DNA of 64,000 nt, from assembly GCF_025716875.1 (NCBI RefSeq), contig NZ_JAOVZB010000001.1:62001-126000 (forward strand). The letters run 5' to 3'. The notes below the pieces were generated by a model. It was not told where the DNA came from. It did not search any database and was given only the letters and a program-made list of their open reading frames with translations. The stretch is from Marinomonas sargassi. GTDB lineage: Bacteria > Pseudomonadota > Gammaproteobacteria > Pseudomonadales > Marinomonadaceae. The position numbers were made by a program, and so were the translations under genes. This document shows, in pieces, positions 1-7,921 of the stretch (within the stretch, counting starts at the first letter, position 1; each line of letters opens with the position of its first letter).

Positions 1-2229
1 ATCAAATTGTAGTTCGTCCTTTTTCTCATTTAGGGAAATTTTCACGTGCCCGCCATTACTAAGATCACCAAATAGAATTTGGTCCGCTAGAGGCTTCTTC
101 AAATGTTCTTGAATCACCCTCGCCATTGGTCTTGCACCCATTTGACGATCGTAACCCTTATTAGCTAACCAACCACGAGCCGTGTCTGACACTTCCAAAA
201 GAACATTCTTGGAGTCAAGCTGCACCTGCAACTCCACTAAGAACTTATCTACCACATTGAAGATAATACTTTCATCCAGCTGACCGAATTGAATAACAGC
301 ATCCAGTCGATTACGGAATTCAGGTGTAAAGGTTCTATTTATGATCTCAATACCGTCTGTTGAGTTATCTTGATTAGAGAAACCGATTGAGCGCTTAGCC
401 AGCTCCTCTGCGCCTGCATTCGACGTCATAATCAAAATCACATTACGGAAATCGGCTTTGCGACCATTGTTATCCGTTAAAGTACCGTGATCCATTACCT
501 GCAAAAGCAAATTAAAGACTTCCGGGTGGGCTTTCTCAATTTCATCCAGCAGTACAACACTGTGAGGGTTCTTCGTCACAGCTTCGGTTAATAAACCGCC
601 CTGATCAAAGCCGACATAACCTGGTGGCGCACCGATGAGCCGAGAGACCGCATGGCGCTCCATATATTCAGACATATCAAAGCGGATAAGCTCTAAACCT
701 AGTTGCTTAGCAAGCTGCTTAGTTACTTCCGTTTTACCTACACCAGTAGGGCCTGCCATCAAAAATGAACCAATTGGCTTTTGCTCCGCTTTTAAGCCAG
801 CTCTAGAGAGTTTAATTGCCGCGGACAAAGAACTAATCGCATCGTCCTGACCAAACACCACCATTTTCAAATTTCGCTCTAAATTCGACAGAACTTGTCT
901 ATCATCAGAATTAACCGCTTTAACAGGTACTCTCGCTATTTTAGAGACAATATCTTCAATCTCTTCTGTGGTGATTAAAGCTTTACGCGTTTCTTCAGGC
1001 TGTAAGCGCTGGTATGCACCAGCCTCATCAATCACATCTATTGCTTTGTCTGGCATATGACGATCTGTCACATAGCGCTGAGCTAACTCTGCAGCGGCCA
1101 GCAAAGAAGCCTCTTCATACTTCACATTATGGTGTTCTTCAAAAGAACTGATAATGCCTTTTAATATTTGGTAAGTATCTTCAACACTTGGCTCATTTAC
1201 ATCAACTTTTTGAAAGCGTCGAGCCAGAGCATGGTCCTTCTCAAAGATGCCACGAAACTCTTGAAAAGTAGTGGAGCCGATGCAACGCAGTCCACCTGAA
1301 CTTAATACAGGCTTTAATAAGTTAGAGGCATCCATAACACCACCAGATGCTGCCCCTGCTCCGATAATGGTATGAATTTCATCAATGAACAAAATCGCAT
1401 TAGGTAGCTTTTTCAACTCGCCTAGCAATTGCTTCAAGCGCTTTTCAAAGTCACCTCGGTACTTAGTACCCGCTAATAATGCACCTAAATCGAGTGAATA
1501 CACGACACCATCTGAGATTACATCTGGCACTTGTCCATCGACTATTCGCTTCGCAAGACCTTCCGCTATGGCCGTTTTACCGACACCTGACTCACCTACT
1601 AGCAATGGATTATTTTTCCTGCGACGAGAGAGGGTTTGGATAACTCGCTCCACTTCCTTCTCTCTACCTATTAATTTATCAATGCGGCCTGCACTGGCCT
1701 CTTCATTCAGATTCACAGCAAACTTTTGTAGCGGTGCAACGGATGGGGTATCGCCCTCTTCAGCCTGCTCACTCTCTTGCCCTGACGCTTCGCCAGATTT
1801 AGTGATACCGTGAGCAACAAAATTCACCACATCAATGCGCGCAACACCGTGTTTTTTAAGCAGGTAAACTGTTTGACTCTCTTGCTCACTGAAAATTGCC
1901 ACCAAAACATTCGCGCCGGTCACTTCTCGTTTACCAGACGATTGAACATGAAACACGGCTCGTTGTAATACTCGCTGAAAACCAAGAGTTGGCTGCACTT
2001 CTCGCTCTTCATCGTTTTCAGGAATCAGAGGGGTCGTACTGTCTACAAACTCCTCTAGTTCTTTACTTAATACATCAAGATTCACACCGCAGGCCGTTAA
2101 CACTGCGGACGCTGCACCATTATCAATAAGAGCCAATAACAAGTGCTCTACGGTCATAAACTCATGGTGCTTATCACGAGCCGCTGTAAAAGCAGCATTT
2201 AGGGTTTGCTCTAGTTCTTTATCTAACAT
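1..2229 (-). CDS. clpA: ATP-dependent Clp protease ATP-binding subunit ClpA (3' end cut by window)
   Basis: AAA+ unfoldase that feeds substrates into the ClpP peptidase in the cytoplasm. 743 codons are visible; the family is about 758 residues, so roughly 15 C-terminal residues lie outside the window. An N-terminal Clp_N repeat domain (about 1-140) binds ClpS. The first ATPase module has Walker A GESGVGKT near residue 212, and the second has GPTGVGKT near residue 492. The start ATG at 2229 opens MLDKELEQTL, typical of ClpA. The gene lies just downstream of clpS on the same strand with a 20-nt gap, the usual clpS-clpA order. No frame disruption is seen. Confidence 0.97.
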   Translation of the reverse strand, partial: MLDKELEQTLNAAFTAARDKHHEFMTVEHLLLALIDNGAASAVLTACGVNLDVLSKELEEFVDSTTPLIPENDEEREVQPTLGFQRVLQRAVFHVQSSGKREVTGANVLVAIFSEQESQTVYLLKKHGVARIDVVNFVAHGITKSGEASGQESEQAEEGDTPSVAPLQKFAVNLNEEASAGRIDKLIGREKEVERVIQTLSRRRKNNPLLVGESGVGKTAIAEGLAKRIVDGQVPDVISDGVVYSLDLGALLAGTKYRGDFEKRLKQLLGELKKLPNAILFIDEIHTIIGAGAASGGVMDASNLLKPVLSSGGLRCIGSTTFQEFRGIFEKDHALARRFQKVDVNEPSVEDTYQILKGIISSFEEHHNVKYEEASLLAAAELAQRYVTDRHMPDKAIDVIDEAGAYQRLQPEETRKALITTEEIEDIVSKIARVPVKAVNSDDRQVLSNLERNLKMVVFGQDDAISSLSAAIKLSRAGLKAEQKPIGSFLMAGPTGVGKTEVTKQLAKQLGLELIRFDMSEYMERHAVSRLIGAPPGYVGFDQGGLLTEAVTKNPHSVVLLDEIEKAHPEVFNLLLQVMDHGTLTDNNGRKADFRNVILIMTSNAGAEELAKRSIGFSNQDNSTDGIEIINRTFTPEFRNRLDAVIQFGQLDESIIFNVVDKFLVELQVQLDSKNVLLEVSDTARGWLANKGYDRQMGARPMARVIQEHLKKPLADQILFGDLSNGGHVKISLNEKKDELQFD

Positions 2230-2249
2230 TGCTATGCCCTCGCTTTGAA

Positions 2250-2597
2250 TCAGTCGACCTTCTGAAGGTCACACATTAAAGGGTGCTCGTTTTGTTCTAC
2301 GAACTGTTGAACCATGGCTACTTTCGTTTCTGCAATATCAAAAGGATAGACGCCACAAACGCCTTTCCCTTTGGTATGCACTTCTAGCATAATTTGATTT
2401 GCCTTCTCCCCATCCATTGAGAAAAAACGCTGTAAAACAAATACGACAAAATCCATTGGCGTATAGTCATCATTAAACAGTACCACCTGATACATTGAGG
2501 GCGGTTGAAGAGCAAGCTCTTGCTCAGAAATTACAATACTCGTGCCGTCGTGTCTTTCTTCGTCTGACATACACTTAATTTTCGAATTTTCTCTCAT
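2250..2597 (-). CDS. clpS: ClpS adaptor for ClpAP (N-degron recognition)
   Basis: Adaptor that binds the ClpA N-domain and delivers proteins with destabilising N-terminal residues. The 115-residue product has the ClpS core: [20 protein letters not shown], the NDDYTPM loop that recognises N-degrons, then the ETKVAMV helix and the ENEHPLMC end. E. coli ClpS is 106 residues. I chose the ATG at 2597 because AGAGGA sits 6 nt upstream; the internal ATG at 2570 lacks a ribosome site. It is divergent from cspD across a 250-nt gap and probably cotranscribed with clpA. Confidence 0.96.
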   Translation of the reverse strand: MRENSKIKCMSDEERHDGTSIVISEQELALQPPSMYQVVLFNDDYTPMDFVVFVLQRFFSMDGEKANQIMLEVHTKGKGVCGVYPFDIAETKVAMVQQFVEQNEHPLMCDLQKVD

Positions 2598-2847
2598 TTT
2601 TATCCTCTGTGGCTAACACTAAGCATTAGCCTAATATAACTCTTAACACCTTTTTGACTCTTTTCCAATATACGTTAAACATCACCATATAGATTTTACA
2701 AATATCAAAAGAGCTTCTACGCTCATTATCAAGCCCATTAAATAGGCGATCAATCTTTAATAAATAAAATTATCTAATGCGCCATTCTCCATAGGAAGAA
2801 AAAACTAAGAAAACTTTATGAAACATCGAGTAAATAAGGAGTAACTC

Positions 2848-3069
2848 ATGCACAAAGGTTCTGTGAAGTGGTTTAACAATGCCAAAGGATACGGTTTTAT
2901 CGTGTCAGAGGAATTCGACGAAGATTTATTCATTCACTATTCTGCGATCAACGTAGAAGGCTACAAAACCTTAAAAGTAGGCCAAAGCGTTACATTTAAT
3001 GTCGAACCTGGAGATAAAGGACTACACGCAATAGACATTAGTCCAACTGAAGAAGCAGAAAGCAGCTAA
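2848..3069 (+). CDS. cspD: cold-shock-domain protein CspD
   Basis: Small single-strand nucleic-acid-binding protein; in E. coli CspD is induced in stationary phase and inhibits replication. The 73-residue product is one cold-shock domain: WFNNAKGYGFI (RNP1-like KGYGFI at about 14-19) and DLFIHYSAI (RNP2-like at about 27-32). An acidic tail EEAESS follows. An AAGGAG site lies 8 nt before the ATG. Its place divergent to clpS-clpA is the same as in enterobacteria, which supports CspD over another Csp paralogue. The 250-nt gap to clpS is AT-rich; I see no clear hairpin in it. Confidence 0.92.
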   Translation: MHKGSVKWFNNAKGYGFIVSEEFDEDLFIHYSAINVEGYKTLKVGQSVTFNVEPGDKGLHAIDISPTEEAESS

Positions 3070-3195
3070 ACACTTCAGCCAAACATCACCAAAAAATCGA
3101 GCAACTGCCTAGCCCTTTTTACTAACGGCAGTGAGGCAGTTAGCCTAACCATCTGATATACTGACGAACAAAACTATCAGTATACGCACCTTCAT

Positions 3196-3906
3196 ATGTC
3201 ATCTAACTTAATCTTATTCAATAAACCCTTCAGGGTCATGAGCCAATTCTCAGAAGAAGGCGATAAATCGACGCTAGCGGACTTTATACAGGCACCCTAC
3301 TTTTACCCAGCAGGACGCCTAGACTTTGATTCAGAAGGTCTATTGCTACTAACCGATAAAGGGGCATTACAACACATCATAGCATCCCCAGACTTCAAGC
3401 TACCAAAAACCTACTGGGTTCAAGTGGAAGGAAACATCACGAATGAAGCACTCATAAAACTGAGACAAGGCGTAGATCTAAAAGATGGCCTTACCAAGCC
3501 GGCACAAGCAAAACACATAGAAGAACCTAATATTTGGCCTAGAAACCCCGCCGTTAGACATAGAGAAAACATACCAACTAGTTGGTTAGAGCTACAAATC
3601 AAAGAAGGTAAAAATAGGCAAGTCCGCCGTATGACAGCGGCGGTTGGTTTCCCAACATTAAGATTGATACGTTATGCCATCGGCCCTTACTCTATAGATA
3701 ATACAACAAGTGGGGAATGGTGTTTTATCGAGCCTACGGATGAACTTCTTCAAGAGGTGCACAACTTTGAGCAAAAAAGAAAGAACAAGACTTCCCCACC
3801 TCACCGTCGCAGCACTCGTACAAAGGGGAGACCAGTACCTGATGGTGAAAGAGTATCAAGACAGCCAACTAGTACTAAACCAGCCCGCAGGACACATAGA
3901 AAATAA
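3196..3906 (+). CDS. rluE: 23S rRNA pseudouridine synthase RluE
   Basis: RsuA-family enzyme that makes pseudouridine 2457 in 23S rRNA. The motif GRLDFDSEGLLLLT holds the catalytic aspartate (D43), and KEGKNRQVRRM is the second family motif. No S4 domain is present, as in RluE. E. coli RluE is 217 residues; this one is 236. The conserved core ends near residue 190. The last ~46 residues are basic and Pro/Arg/Thr-rich (KRKNKTS...RRTHRK) and are read from DNA that also encodes the start of nudJ in another frame. The tail may be dispensable or the product of a lost stop codon. Confidence 0.9.
   Translation: MSSNLILFNKPFRVMSQFSEEGDKSTLADFIQAPYFYPAGRLDFDSEGLLLLTDKGALQHIIASPDFKLPKTYWVQVEGNITNEALIKLRQGVDLKDGLTKPAQAKHIEEPNIWPRNPAVRHRENIPTSWLELQIKEGKNRQVRRMTAAVGFPTLRLIRYAIGPYSIDNTTSGEWCFIEPTDELLQEVHNFEQKRKNKTSPPHRRSTRTKGRPVPDGERVSRQPTSTKPARRTHRK
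3752..3757 (+). promoter_or_regulatory. ribosome binding site deciding the nudJ start
   Basis: AAGAGG inside the rluE reading frame lies 9 nt before TTG at 3767. Translation from this TTG gives a 155-residue protein, close to the 153 residues of E. coli NudJ. The longer reading frame opened by upstream ATG codons (3710, 3740) has no comparable site. Confidence 0.55.
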
Positions 3907-4234
3907 TGAAAGCCTAGCGGAAGCTGTCATCAGAGAAACCTTAGAAGAGTCTGGGTGGGAAGTTCAGCCTGTCGGCTTGTTAGGTTTGTACACCTTTACT
4001 CCTTATGAAGGCGCTGATACCTATCACAGGGTATGTATTGTCTGCGACCCTGTTGCTCACGCTAACAACAGATTAGACTCGGACATTGAGTCTAGTCACT
4101 GGCTCACTTATGAAGAAATCATGGCACACCCTCATCGCAGCCCTTTAGTGGGAAAATGCATTGTAGATCACCGCAAAAATTCAACCGTACCTTTATCCTT
4201 TATATCTGACGAGTTTCTTCATCCTTCAAGCTAA
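3767..4234 (+). CDS. nudJ: Nudix hydrolase NudJ (phosphatase of thiamine and nucleoside pyrophosphates)
   Basis: Nudix pyrophosphohydrolase; in E. coli NudJ acts on HMP-pyrophosphate, thiamine pyrophosphate and nucleoside di/triphosphates. The Nudix box runs about residues 42-64: GHIENNESL then REtlEESGW, with the REXXEEXG core intact. HLTVAALV opens the fold. I chose TTG at 3767 because AAGAGG lies 9 nt upstream and the length fits; ATG at 3740 or 3710 would add 9 or 19 residues. The first 140 nt overlap the rluE 3' end out of frame. The order rluE-nudJ-mnmA-hflD-purB is the enterobacterial one, here interrupted before purB. Confidence 0.9.
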   Translation: MSKKERTRLPHLTVAALVQRGDQYLMVKEYQDSQLVLNQPAGHIENNESLAEAVIRETLEESGWEVQPVGLLGLYTFTPYEGADTYHRVCIVCDPVAHANNRLDSDIESSHWLTYEEIMAHPHRSPLVGKCIVDHRKNSTVPLSFISDEFLHPSS

Positions 4235-4320
4235 ATAAAGTGTTACTATATAGCGCTATATATTAAGTATCCTCACTATTGAGAGATCAGCAACAACCCG
4301 TTACGAGTAATACAAAGGCC

Positions 4321-5439
4321 ATGAAAGAAAGCGCTAATTCAAACAGTTCTAAAAAAGTCATCGTTGGTATGTCAGGTGGCGTAGATTCCTCTGTTTCCGC
4401 CCTTATTTTGATGCAACAAGGCTATCAAGTAGAAGGCCTTTTCATGAAAAATTGGGATGAAGACGACGGTACAGAATACTGCACTGCGAAAGACGACCTT
4501 GCTGATGCACAAGCTGTATCTGACAAATTAGGCATCAAGTTACATACGGCCAATTTCGCGGCTGAGTATTGGGACAATGTGTTTGAGCATTTTCTTGAAG
4601 AATACAAGGCGGGTAGAACCCCTAATCCTGATATTCTATGCAATAAAGAAATTAAGTTTAAAGCCTTTCTTGAATACGCATTAGCCTTGGGTGCTGATTT
4701 TATTGCGACAGGACATTATGTTCGCCGAGGCGAAAAAGCGGGTGAGCCGGTTTTGCTTAAAGGACTAGATCAAAACAAAGATCAAAGCTACTTCTTATAT
4801 GCCGTAGGTAAAGACGAAATAGCCAAAACTCTCTTTCCTGTTGGCGAACTTGAGAAACCGGAAGTGAGACGTCTTGCCGAAGAATTTGGTCTAGTAACTC
4901 ACAACAAAAAAGACAGTACAGGTATCTGTTTTATTGGTGAGCGACGATTCAAGGACTTCCTTGAGCAATACTTACCAGCACAACCCGGCGACATAGAAAC
5001 ACTCGAAGGGGACAAGATTGCCCGACACCATGGACTGATGTACCACACAATTGGTCAACGCCAAGGTCTAGGTATCGGAGGTCTTGCTAACTACTCTGAT
5101 GACCCGTGGTATGTGGTGGAAAAAGATCTTAAGCGCAACGTTCTTGTAGTGACACAGGGAGGGCAACATGAGTCTTTATTTAAAACTCATTTGCTAGCAG
5201 ACCAATTTGATTGGGTAGCCCGTGAAAAGCCTGAGTTACCTCTCACCTGCAAAGCAAAGTGCCGCTATCGTCAACCAGACCAAGAGTGCATTCTATCTGA
5301 GTCCGATGATGGCCGCATAGAAGTATCTTTTGTAGAACCTCAAAGAGCGATTACACCGGGGCAATCTGTGGTTTTCTATTTAGATGACCTTTGCCTAGGT
5401 GGCGGCATTATCAATTCTGCTTTTAACAAACAAGTTTAA
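4321..5439 (+). CDS. mnmA: tRNA-specific 2-thiouridylase MnmA
   Basis: Puts sulfur on U34 of tRNA Lys, Glu and Gln, taking it from TusE. The PP-loop motif SGGVDSS lies at about residues 18-24. The two catalytic cysteines are visible in NPDILCNKE and [27 protein letters not shown] marks the C-terminal half. The ATG at 4321 gives 372 residues against 368 in E. coli; the frame could also open at TTG 4279 but without a ribosome site. It is followed after 19 nt by hflD and preceded by nudJ, the common gammaproteobacterial order. Confidence 0.96.
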   Translation: MKESANSNSSKKVIVGMSGGVDSSVSALILMQQGYQVEGLFMKNWDEDDGTEYCTAKDDLADAQAVSDKLGIKLHTANFAAEYWDNVFEHFLEEYKAGRTPNPDILCNKEIKFKAFLEYALALGADFIATGHYVRRGEKAGEPVLLKGLDQNKDQSYFLYAVGKDEIAKTLFPVGELEKPEVRRLAEEFGLVTHNKKDSTGICFIGERRFKDFLEQYLPAQPGDIETLEGDKIARHHGLMYHTIGQRQGLGIGGLANYSDDPWYVVEKDLKRNVLVVTQGGQHESLFKTHLLADQFDWVAREKPELPLTCKAKCRYRQPDQECILSESDDGRIEVSFVEPQRAITPGQSVVFYLDDLCLGGGIINSAFNKQV

Positions 5440-5458
5440 TACTGAGAGCCTGTGACAC

Positions 5459-6079
5459 GTGAGCACTAAAGAAACAGAACAAACCATCGCATTAGCCGCC
5501 ATCTTTCAAGCGGCTGAATTAGTAGCGGGCCTAGCAAAAAGCGGCCAAATTGAGAACCGCCATCTTGAGCCGTTAGTCTCTAGTATATTAATGGTCAATG
5601 CCTCTAAAACCGTTGATATATACGGTGGTGAATGGGACTACCAAAGCAACCTATCTCTAGGTAAAAACACTGTACATAAAGCACTTAGCAAAGATAGAGC
5701 AAGCGTTAACCCAGAAACTTTAAGATATGCGTTAAGTTTGATTCACCTAGAAAGCAAACTAGCAAAGTCTCCTGATATGCTGAAAAGCATTGGCAGTAAA
5801 ATCTCAGTAATAGAGCAAAAGAAAGACATGTACGATTCTGTTCTTCATGAAAATATGATCGCTGCAATATCAGGCATGTACCAAGACACATTAAGCACTC
5901 TGTCATTTCGGATTCAGGTCCGTGGCGAGAGTCGCTTCTTACAGCAACCACACACCGCCAATCAAGTTCGCGCCGCTTTAATGGCAGGAGTACGAGCCGC
6001 TATGCTTTGGCGACAGCTCGGTGGCAAGCGCTGGCACCTGATATTTAAACGCAAAGCACTGATTAACGCGTTAAAATAA
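5459..6079 (+). CDS. hflD: HflD (high frequency lysogenization protein homologue)
   Basis: Membrane-associated protein named for lambda lysogenization in E. coli; its normal cell role is unclear. The 206-residue product is all helical, with the conserved AIFQAAELVAGLAKSG start and the VRAALMAGVRAAMLWRQLGG end. E. coli HflD is 213 residues. GTG start at 5459, 19 nt after mnmA, with only a weak ribosome site. In enterobacteria purB follows directly; here the cosR-proXWV module and icd lie between hflD and purB. Confidence 0.9.
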   Translation: MSTKETEQTIALAAIFQAAELVAGLAKSGQIENRHLEPLVSSILMVNASKTVDIYGGEWDYQSNLSLGKNTVHKALSKDRASVNPETLRYALSLIHLESKLAKSPDMLKSIGSKISVIEQKKDMYDSVLHENMIAAISGMYQDTLSTLSFRIQVRGESRFLQQPHTANQVRAALMAGVRAAMLWRQLGGKRWHLIFKRKALINALK

Positions 6080-6140
6080 CGACTTCTAGAAAGCACTTTA
6101 TTACAGGCTATTCAATGTAATCTATGCCACGATAAAGCTG

Positions 6141-6189
6141 TGAGCTCTAATTATTTGGCTTTCATTCAAAGTCAGATAATTAGAGCTCA
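6141..6189. promoter_or_regulatory. long inverted repeat upstream of cosR-like gene
   Basis: Perfect 14-nt arms TGAGCTCTAATTAT (6141-6154) and ATAATTAGAGCTCA (6176-6189). The 21-nt spacer can pair further (8 more pairs, two of them G-U), leaving a 5-nt loop CATTC. No T run follows, so it is a poor intrinsic terminator. Each arm resembles the TTTGANNTCTAANCAT element found at 6201, 6764 and 6802. I infer an operator, or an mRNA hairpin at the hflD 3' end. Confidence 0.5.
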
Positions 6190-6200
6190 AACCTATATAC

Positions 6201-6216
6201 TTTGAACTCTAAGCAT
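6201..6216 (+). promoter_or_regulatory. CosR-box-like element upstream of cosR
   Basis: TTTGAACTCTAAGCAT, one of three direct copies of TTTGANNTCTAANCAT in this module. It lies 57 nt before the likely ATG of the MarR gene, the expected position for autoregulation. The consensus is derived from this window alone. Confidence 0.45.
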
Positions 6217-6273
6217 GTAAAACTAATTTACTTACCATCTTCAACATATTCACTTTTAGGTCACTGTTTATTT

Positions 6274-6753
6274 ATGACTGAACCCCAACACCTTCATGAC
6301 GTACTTGTTCATTTACGCCGCATCATCCGAGCCACGGACCTGCAATCAAAAAGAGTCGTCAAAACATGTGGGTTAACCATACCTCAAATCATGGTATTAC
6401 GATCTATTGCAGAGCTTGGAGATGTCACAGTTCGCTGCATCTCAGATAACGTTTCTCTCAGCCAAGCCACGGTAACCACTATTCTTAACCGTTTAGAGGA
6501 GCGTAAATACGTGGAGAGAGTGAGGGGACAAAAAGACAAACGTGTAGTAAATGCTCGTTTAACAGAACTCGGAAACTCAGTACTCCAGTCAGCTCCCCCT
6601 CTTCTTCATGAGAAATTTGTAAACGAATTCACTTCTTTAAAAGAATGGGAACAGACTCAAATTCTATCTTCGTTACAACGAGTTGCCATCATGTTAGATG
6701 CAGAATCATTGGACGCTGCCCCCTTTCTGGATATCAATACAACCCTTGAATAG
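6274..6753 (+). CDS. MarR-family regulator, CosR/EctR-like (osmolyte gene repressor)
   Basis: Winged-helix MarR protein of 159 residues. VLVHLRRIIRATDLQSKRVVKTCGLT and SQATVTTILNRLEERKYVERVRGQKDKR match the CosR/EctR group, which represses ectoine synthesis or betaine uptake genes in halophilic gammaproteobacteria (established knowledge, assigned here by eye). The ATG at 6274 is preferred over a TTG at 6202, whose extra residues are unlike MarR proteins. Its neighbour is a proXWV-like betaine transporter in the same direction, and similar operator-like repeats lie before both, so it probably controls the transporter and itself. Confidence 0.82.
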   Translation: MTEPQHLHDVLVHLRRIIRATDLQSKRVVKTCGLTIPQIMVLRSIAELGDVTVRCISDNVSLSQATVTTILNRLEERKYVERVRGQKDKRVVNARLTELGNSVLQSAPPLLHEKFVNEFTSLKEWEQTQILSSLQRVAIMLDAESLDAAPFLDINTTLE

Positions 6754-6763
6754 TAGAAATAGA

Positions 6764-6779
6764 TTTGATGTCTAAACAT
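6764..6779 (+). promoter_or_regulatory. CosR-box-like element 1 upstream of proX, within a 19-bp palindrome
   Basis: TTTGATGTCTAAACAT. The 3' part belongs to a perfect palindrome, ATGTCTAAACATTAGACAT at 6768-6786 (8-bp arms, 3-bp centre), the size and symmetry expected of a MarR dimer site. It lies 85 nt before the proX start. Confidence 0.55.
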
Positions 6780-6801
6780 TAGACATGTAAACTTTAAATA
6801 G

Positions 6802-6817
6802 TTTGAGATCTAATCAT
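6802..6817 (+). promoter_or_regulatory. CosR-box-like element 2 upstream of proX
   Basis: TTTGAGATCTAATCAT, the third copy of the element, 38 nt downstream of the previous one. An AT-rich TATAAA lies at 6821-6826, so a bound protein would block promoter access. Repression is inference. Confidence 0.5.
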
Positions 6818-6848
6818 TATTATAAATAAACTTAACAGGGCTTTTATC

Positions 6849-7850
6849 ATGCGTTCAAAATTACTCCTATCTATTGCAACAACTGTTGCAGCATCTTCAG
6901 CTTTTGCTGCAGACACTGAATGTGGATCCGTTACAATTGCCGACATGAACTGGAAGTCTGCGTCTTTTATTGCCAACTTAGATAAATTCATCTTGGAAAA
7001 TGGCTATGGCTGTGATGTTGAATTAGTTCCAGGTGATACTGTTGCTGCCATCACTTCTATGGTTGAAAAAGGCGAGCCAGATATTGCTCCTGAGTTATGG
7101 ACAAACTCTGCAAAAGACGTAATCGATAAGGCCGTTTCTGAGAAAAAATTAAGTATCGCTTCTGCTTCTCTATCTGATGGCGGTGAAGAAGGCTTTTGGG
7201 TACCTGAGTACATGGTTAAAAAGTACCCAGAAGTAGCAACAATTGAAGGTGTTATCAAGCACGCTGATAAGTTCCCTCACCCTGAAAGTGATTCTAAATC
7301 TGGCTTCTTTGGCTGCCCTGCTGGTTGGAGCTGTCAAATTTCAAACCAAAACCTTTTCAAAGCAATGAACCTAGCTGATGCAGGTTTTGAGTTTGTTGAT
7401 CCAGGTTCCGCTGCTGGTTTAGACGGTTCATTAAGCCGAGCTTATGAGCGTCAAGAACCATGGTTCGGTTACTACTGGGCACCAACAGCATTACTTGGTA
7501 AATACAAAATGGTGAAAGTAGACTTCGGTAAAACAGATGTTGAAGAATTCACTACCTGTACTACTCAAGAAAATTGCCTAGACCCTAAAGTCACTATGTA
7601 CCCACCTTCTCCTGTATTCACTGTAACAACAAGTGAATTTGAGAACCGTGCCCCTGGTGCTTTCTCGTACCTTAAGCAGCGTTCATTCAAAAACGACAAT
7701 ATGAGCTCGTTGCTAGCATGGATGGAAGAAAACCAAGCAGACGGTCAATACGGTGCTGAATACTTCATGTTTAACAATGAAGCAGTTTGGTCTAAGTGGG
7801 TTGATGCTGAGACTAAAGCAAAACTTATCAAAGCTTTAGATTCTCTATAA
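6849..7850 (+). CDS. proX: betaine-type ABC transporter, periplasmic substrate-binding protein (ProX/OpuAC family)
   Basis: Binds a quaternary-amine osmoprotectant such as glycine betaine and presents it to the permease. A Sec signal peptide (about 1-20, cleaved after AFA) leads into an OpuAC domain: VTIADMNWKSASF, EPDIAPELWTNSAKD and EPWFGYYWAPTALLGKY, rich in the Trp/Tyr residues that cage quaternary ammonium. Length 333, normal for the family. The exact ligand cannot be read from sequence. An operator cluster lies upstream and a strong hairpin follows, separating it from the permease gene. Confidence 0.9.
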   Translation: MRSKLLLSIATTVAASSAFAADTECGSVTIADMNWKSASFIANLDKFILENGYGCDVELVPGDTVAAITSMVEKGEPDIAPELWTNSAKDVIDKAVSEKKLSIASASLSDGGEEGFWVPEYMVKKYPEVATIEGVIKHADKFPHPESDSKSGFFGCPAGWSCQISNQNLFKAMNLADAGFEFVDPGSAAGLDGSLSRAYERQEPWFGYYWAPTALLGKYKMVKVDFGKTDVEEFTTCTTQENCLDPKVTMYPPSPVFTVTTSEFENRAPGAFSYLKQRSFKNDNMSSLLAWMEENQADGQYGAEYFMFNNEAVWSKWVDAETKAKLIKALDSL

Positions 7851-7873
7851 TACCCCCAAAGCTCTATACCTCT

Positions 7874-7903
7874 AATGCCACCTTCTGACCAGAAGGTGGC
7901 ATT
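7874..7903. terminator. 14-bp perfect hairpin between proX and proW
   Basis: AATGCCACCTTCTG and its exact complement are separated by 2 nt; a mixed T-rich stretch follows but no uninterrupted T run. Placed between binding-protein and permease genes of one operon, it probably acts as a partial terminator or a 3' stabiliser that gives more binding protein than permease. Confidence 0.55.
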
Positions 7904-7921
7904 ACTTCTTTCTTAGTTTTA

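Noticed and set aside
1385-1813. 142-codon open frame antisense to clpA
   Set aside because: Complement of a conserved AAA+ region; composition (Ser/Pro/Arg) is typical of shadow frames.
3710-3766. Longer N-terminus for nudJ from ATG 3710
   Set aside because: The added residues are not Nudix-like and the ribosome site points to TTG 3767.
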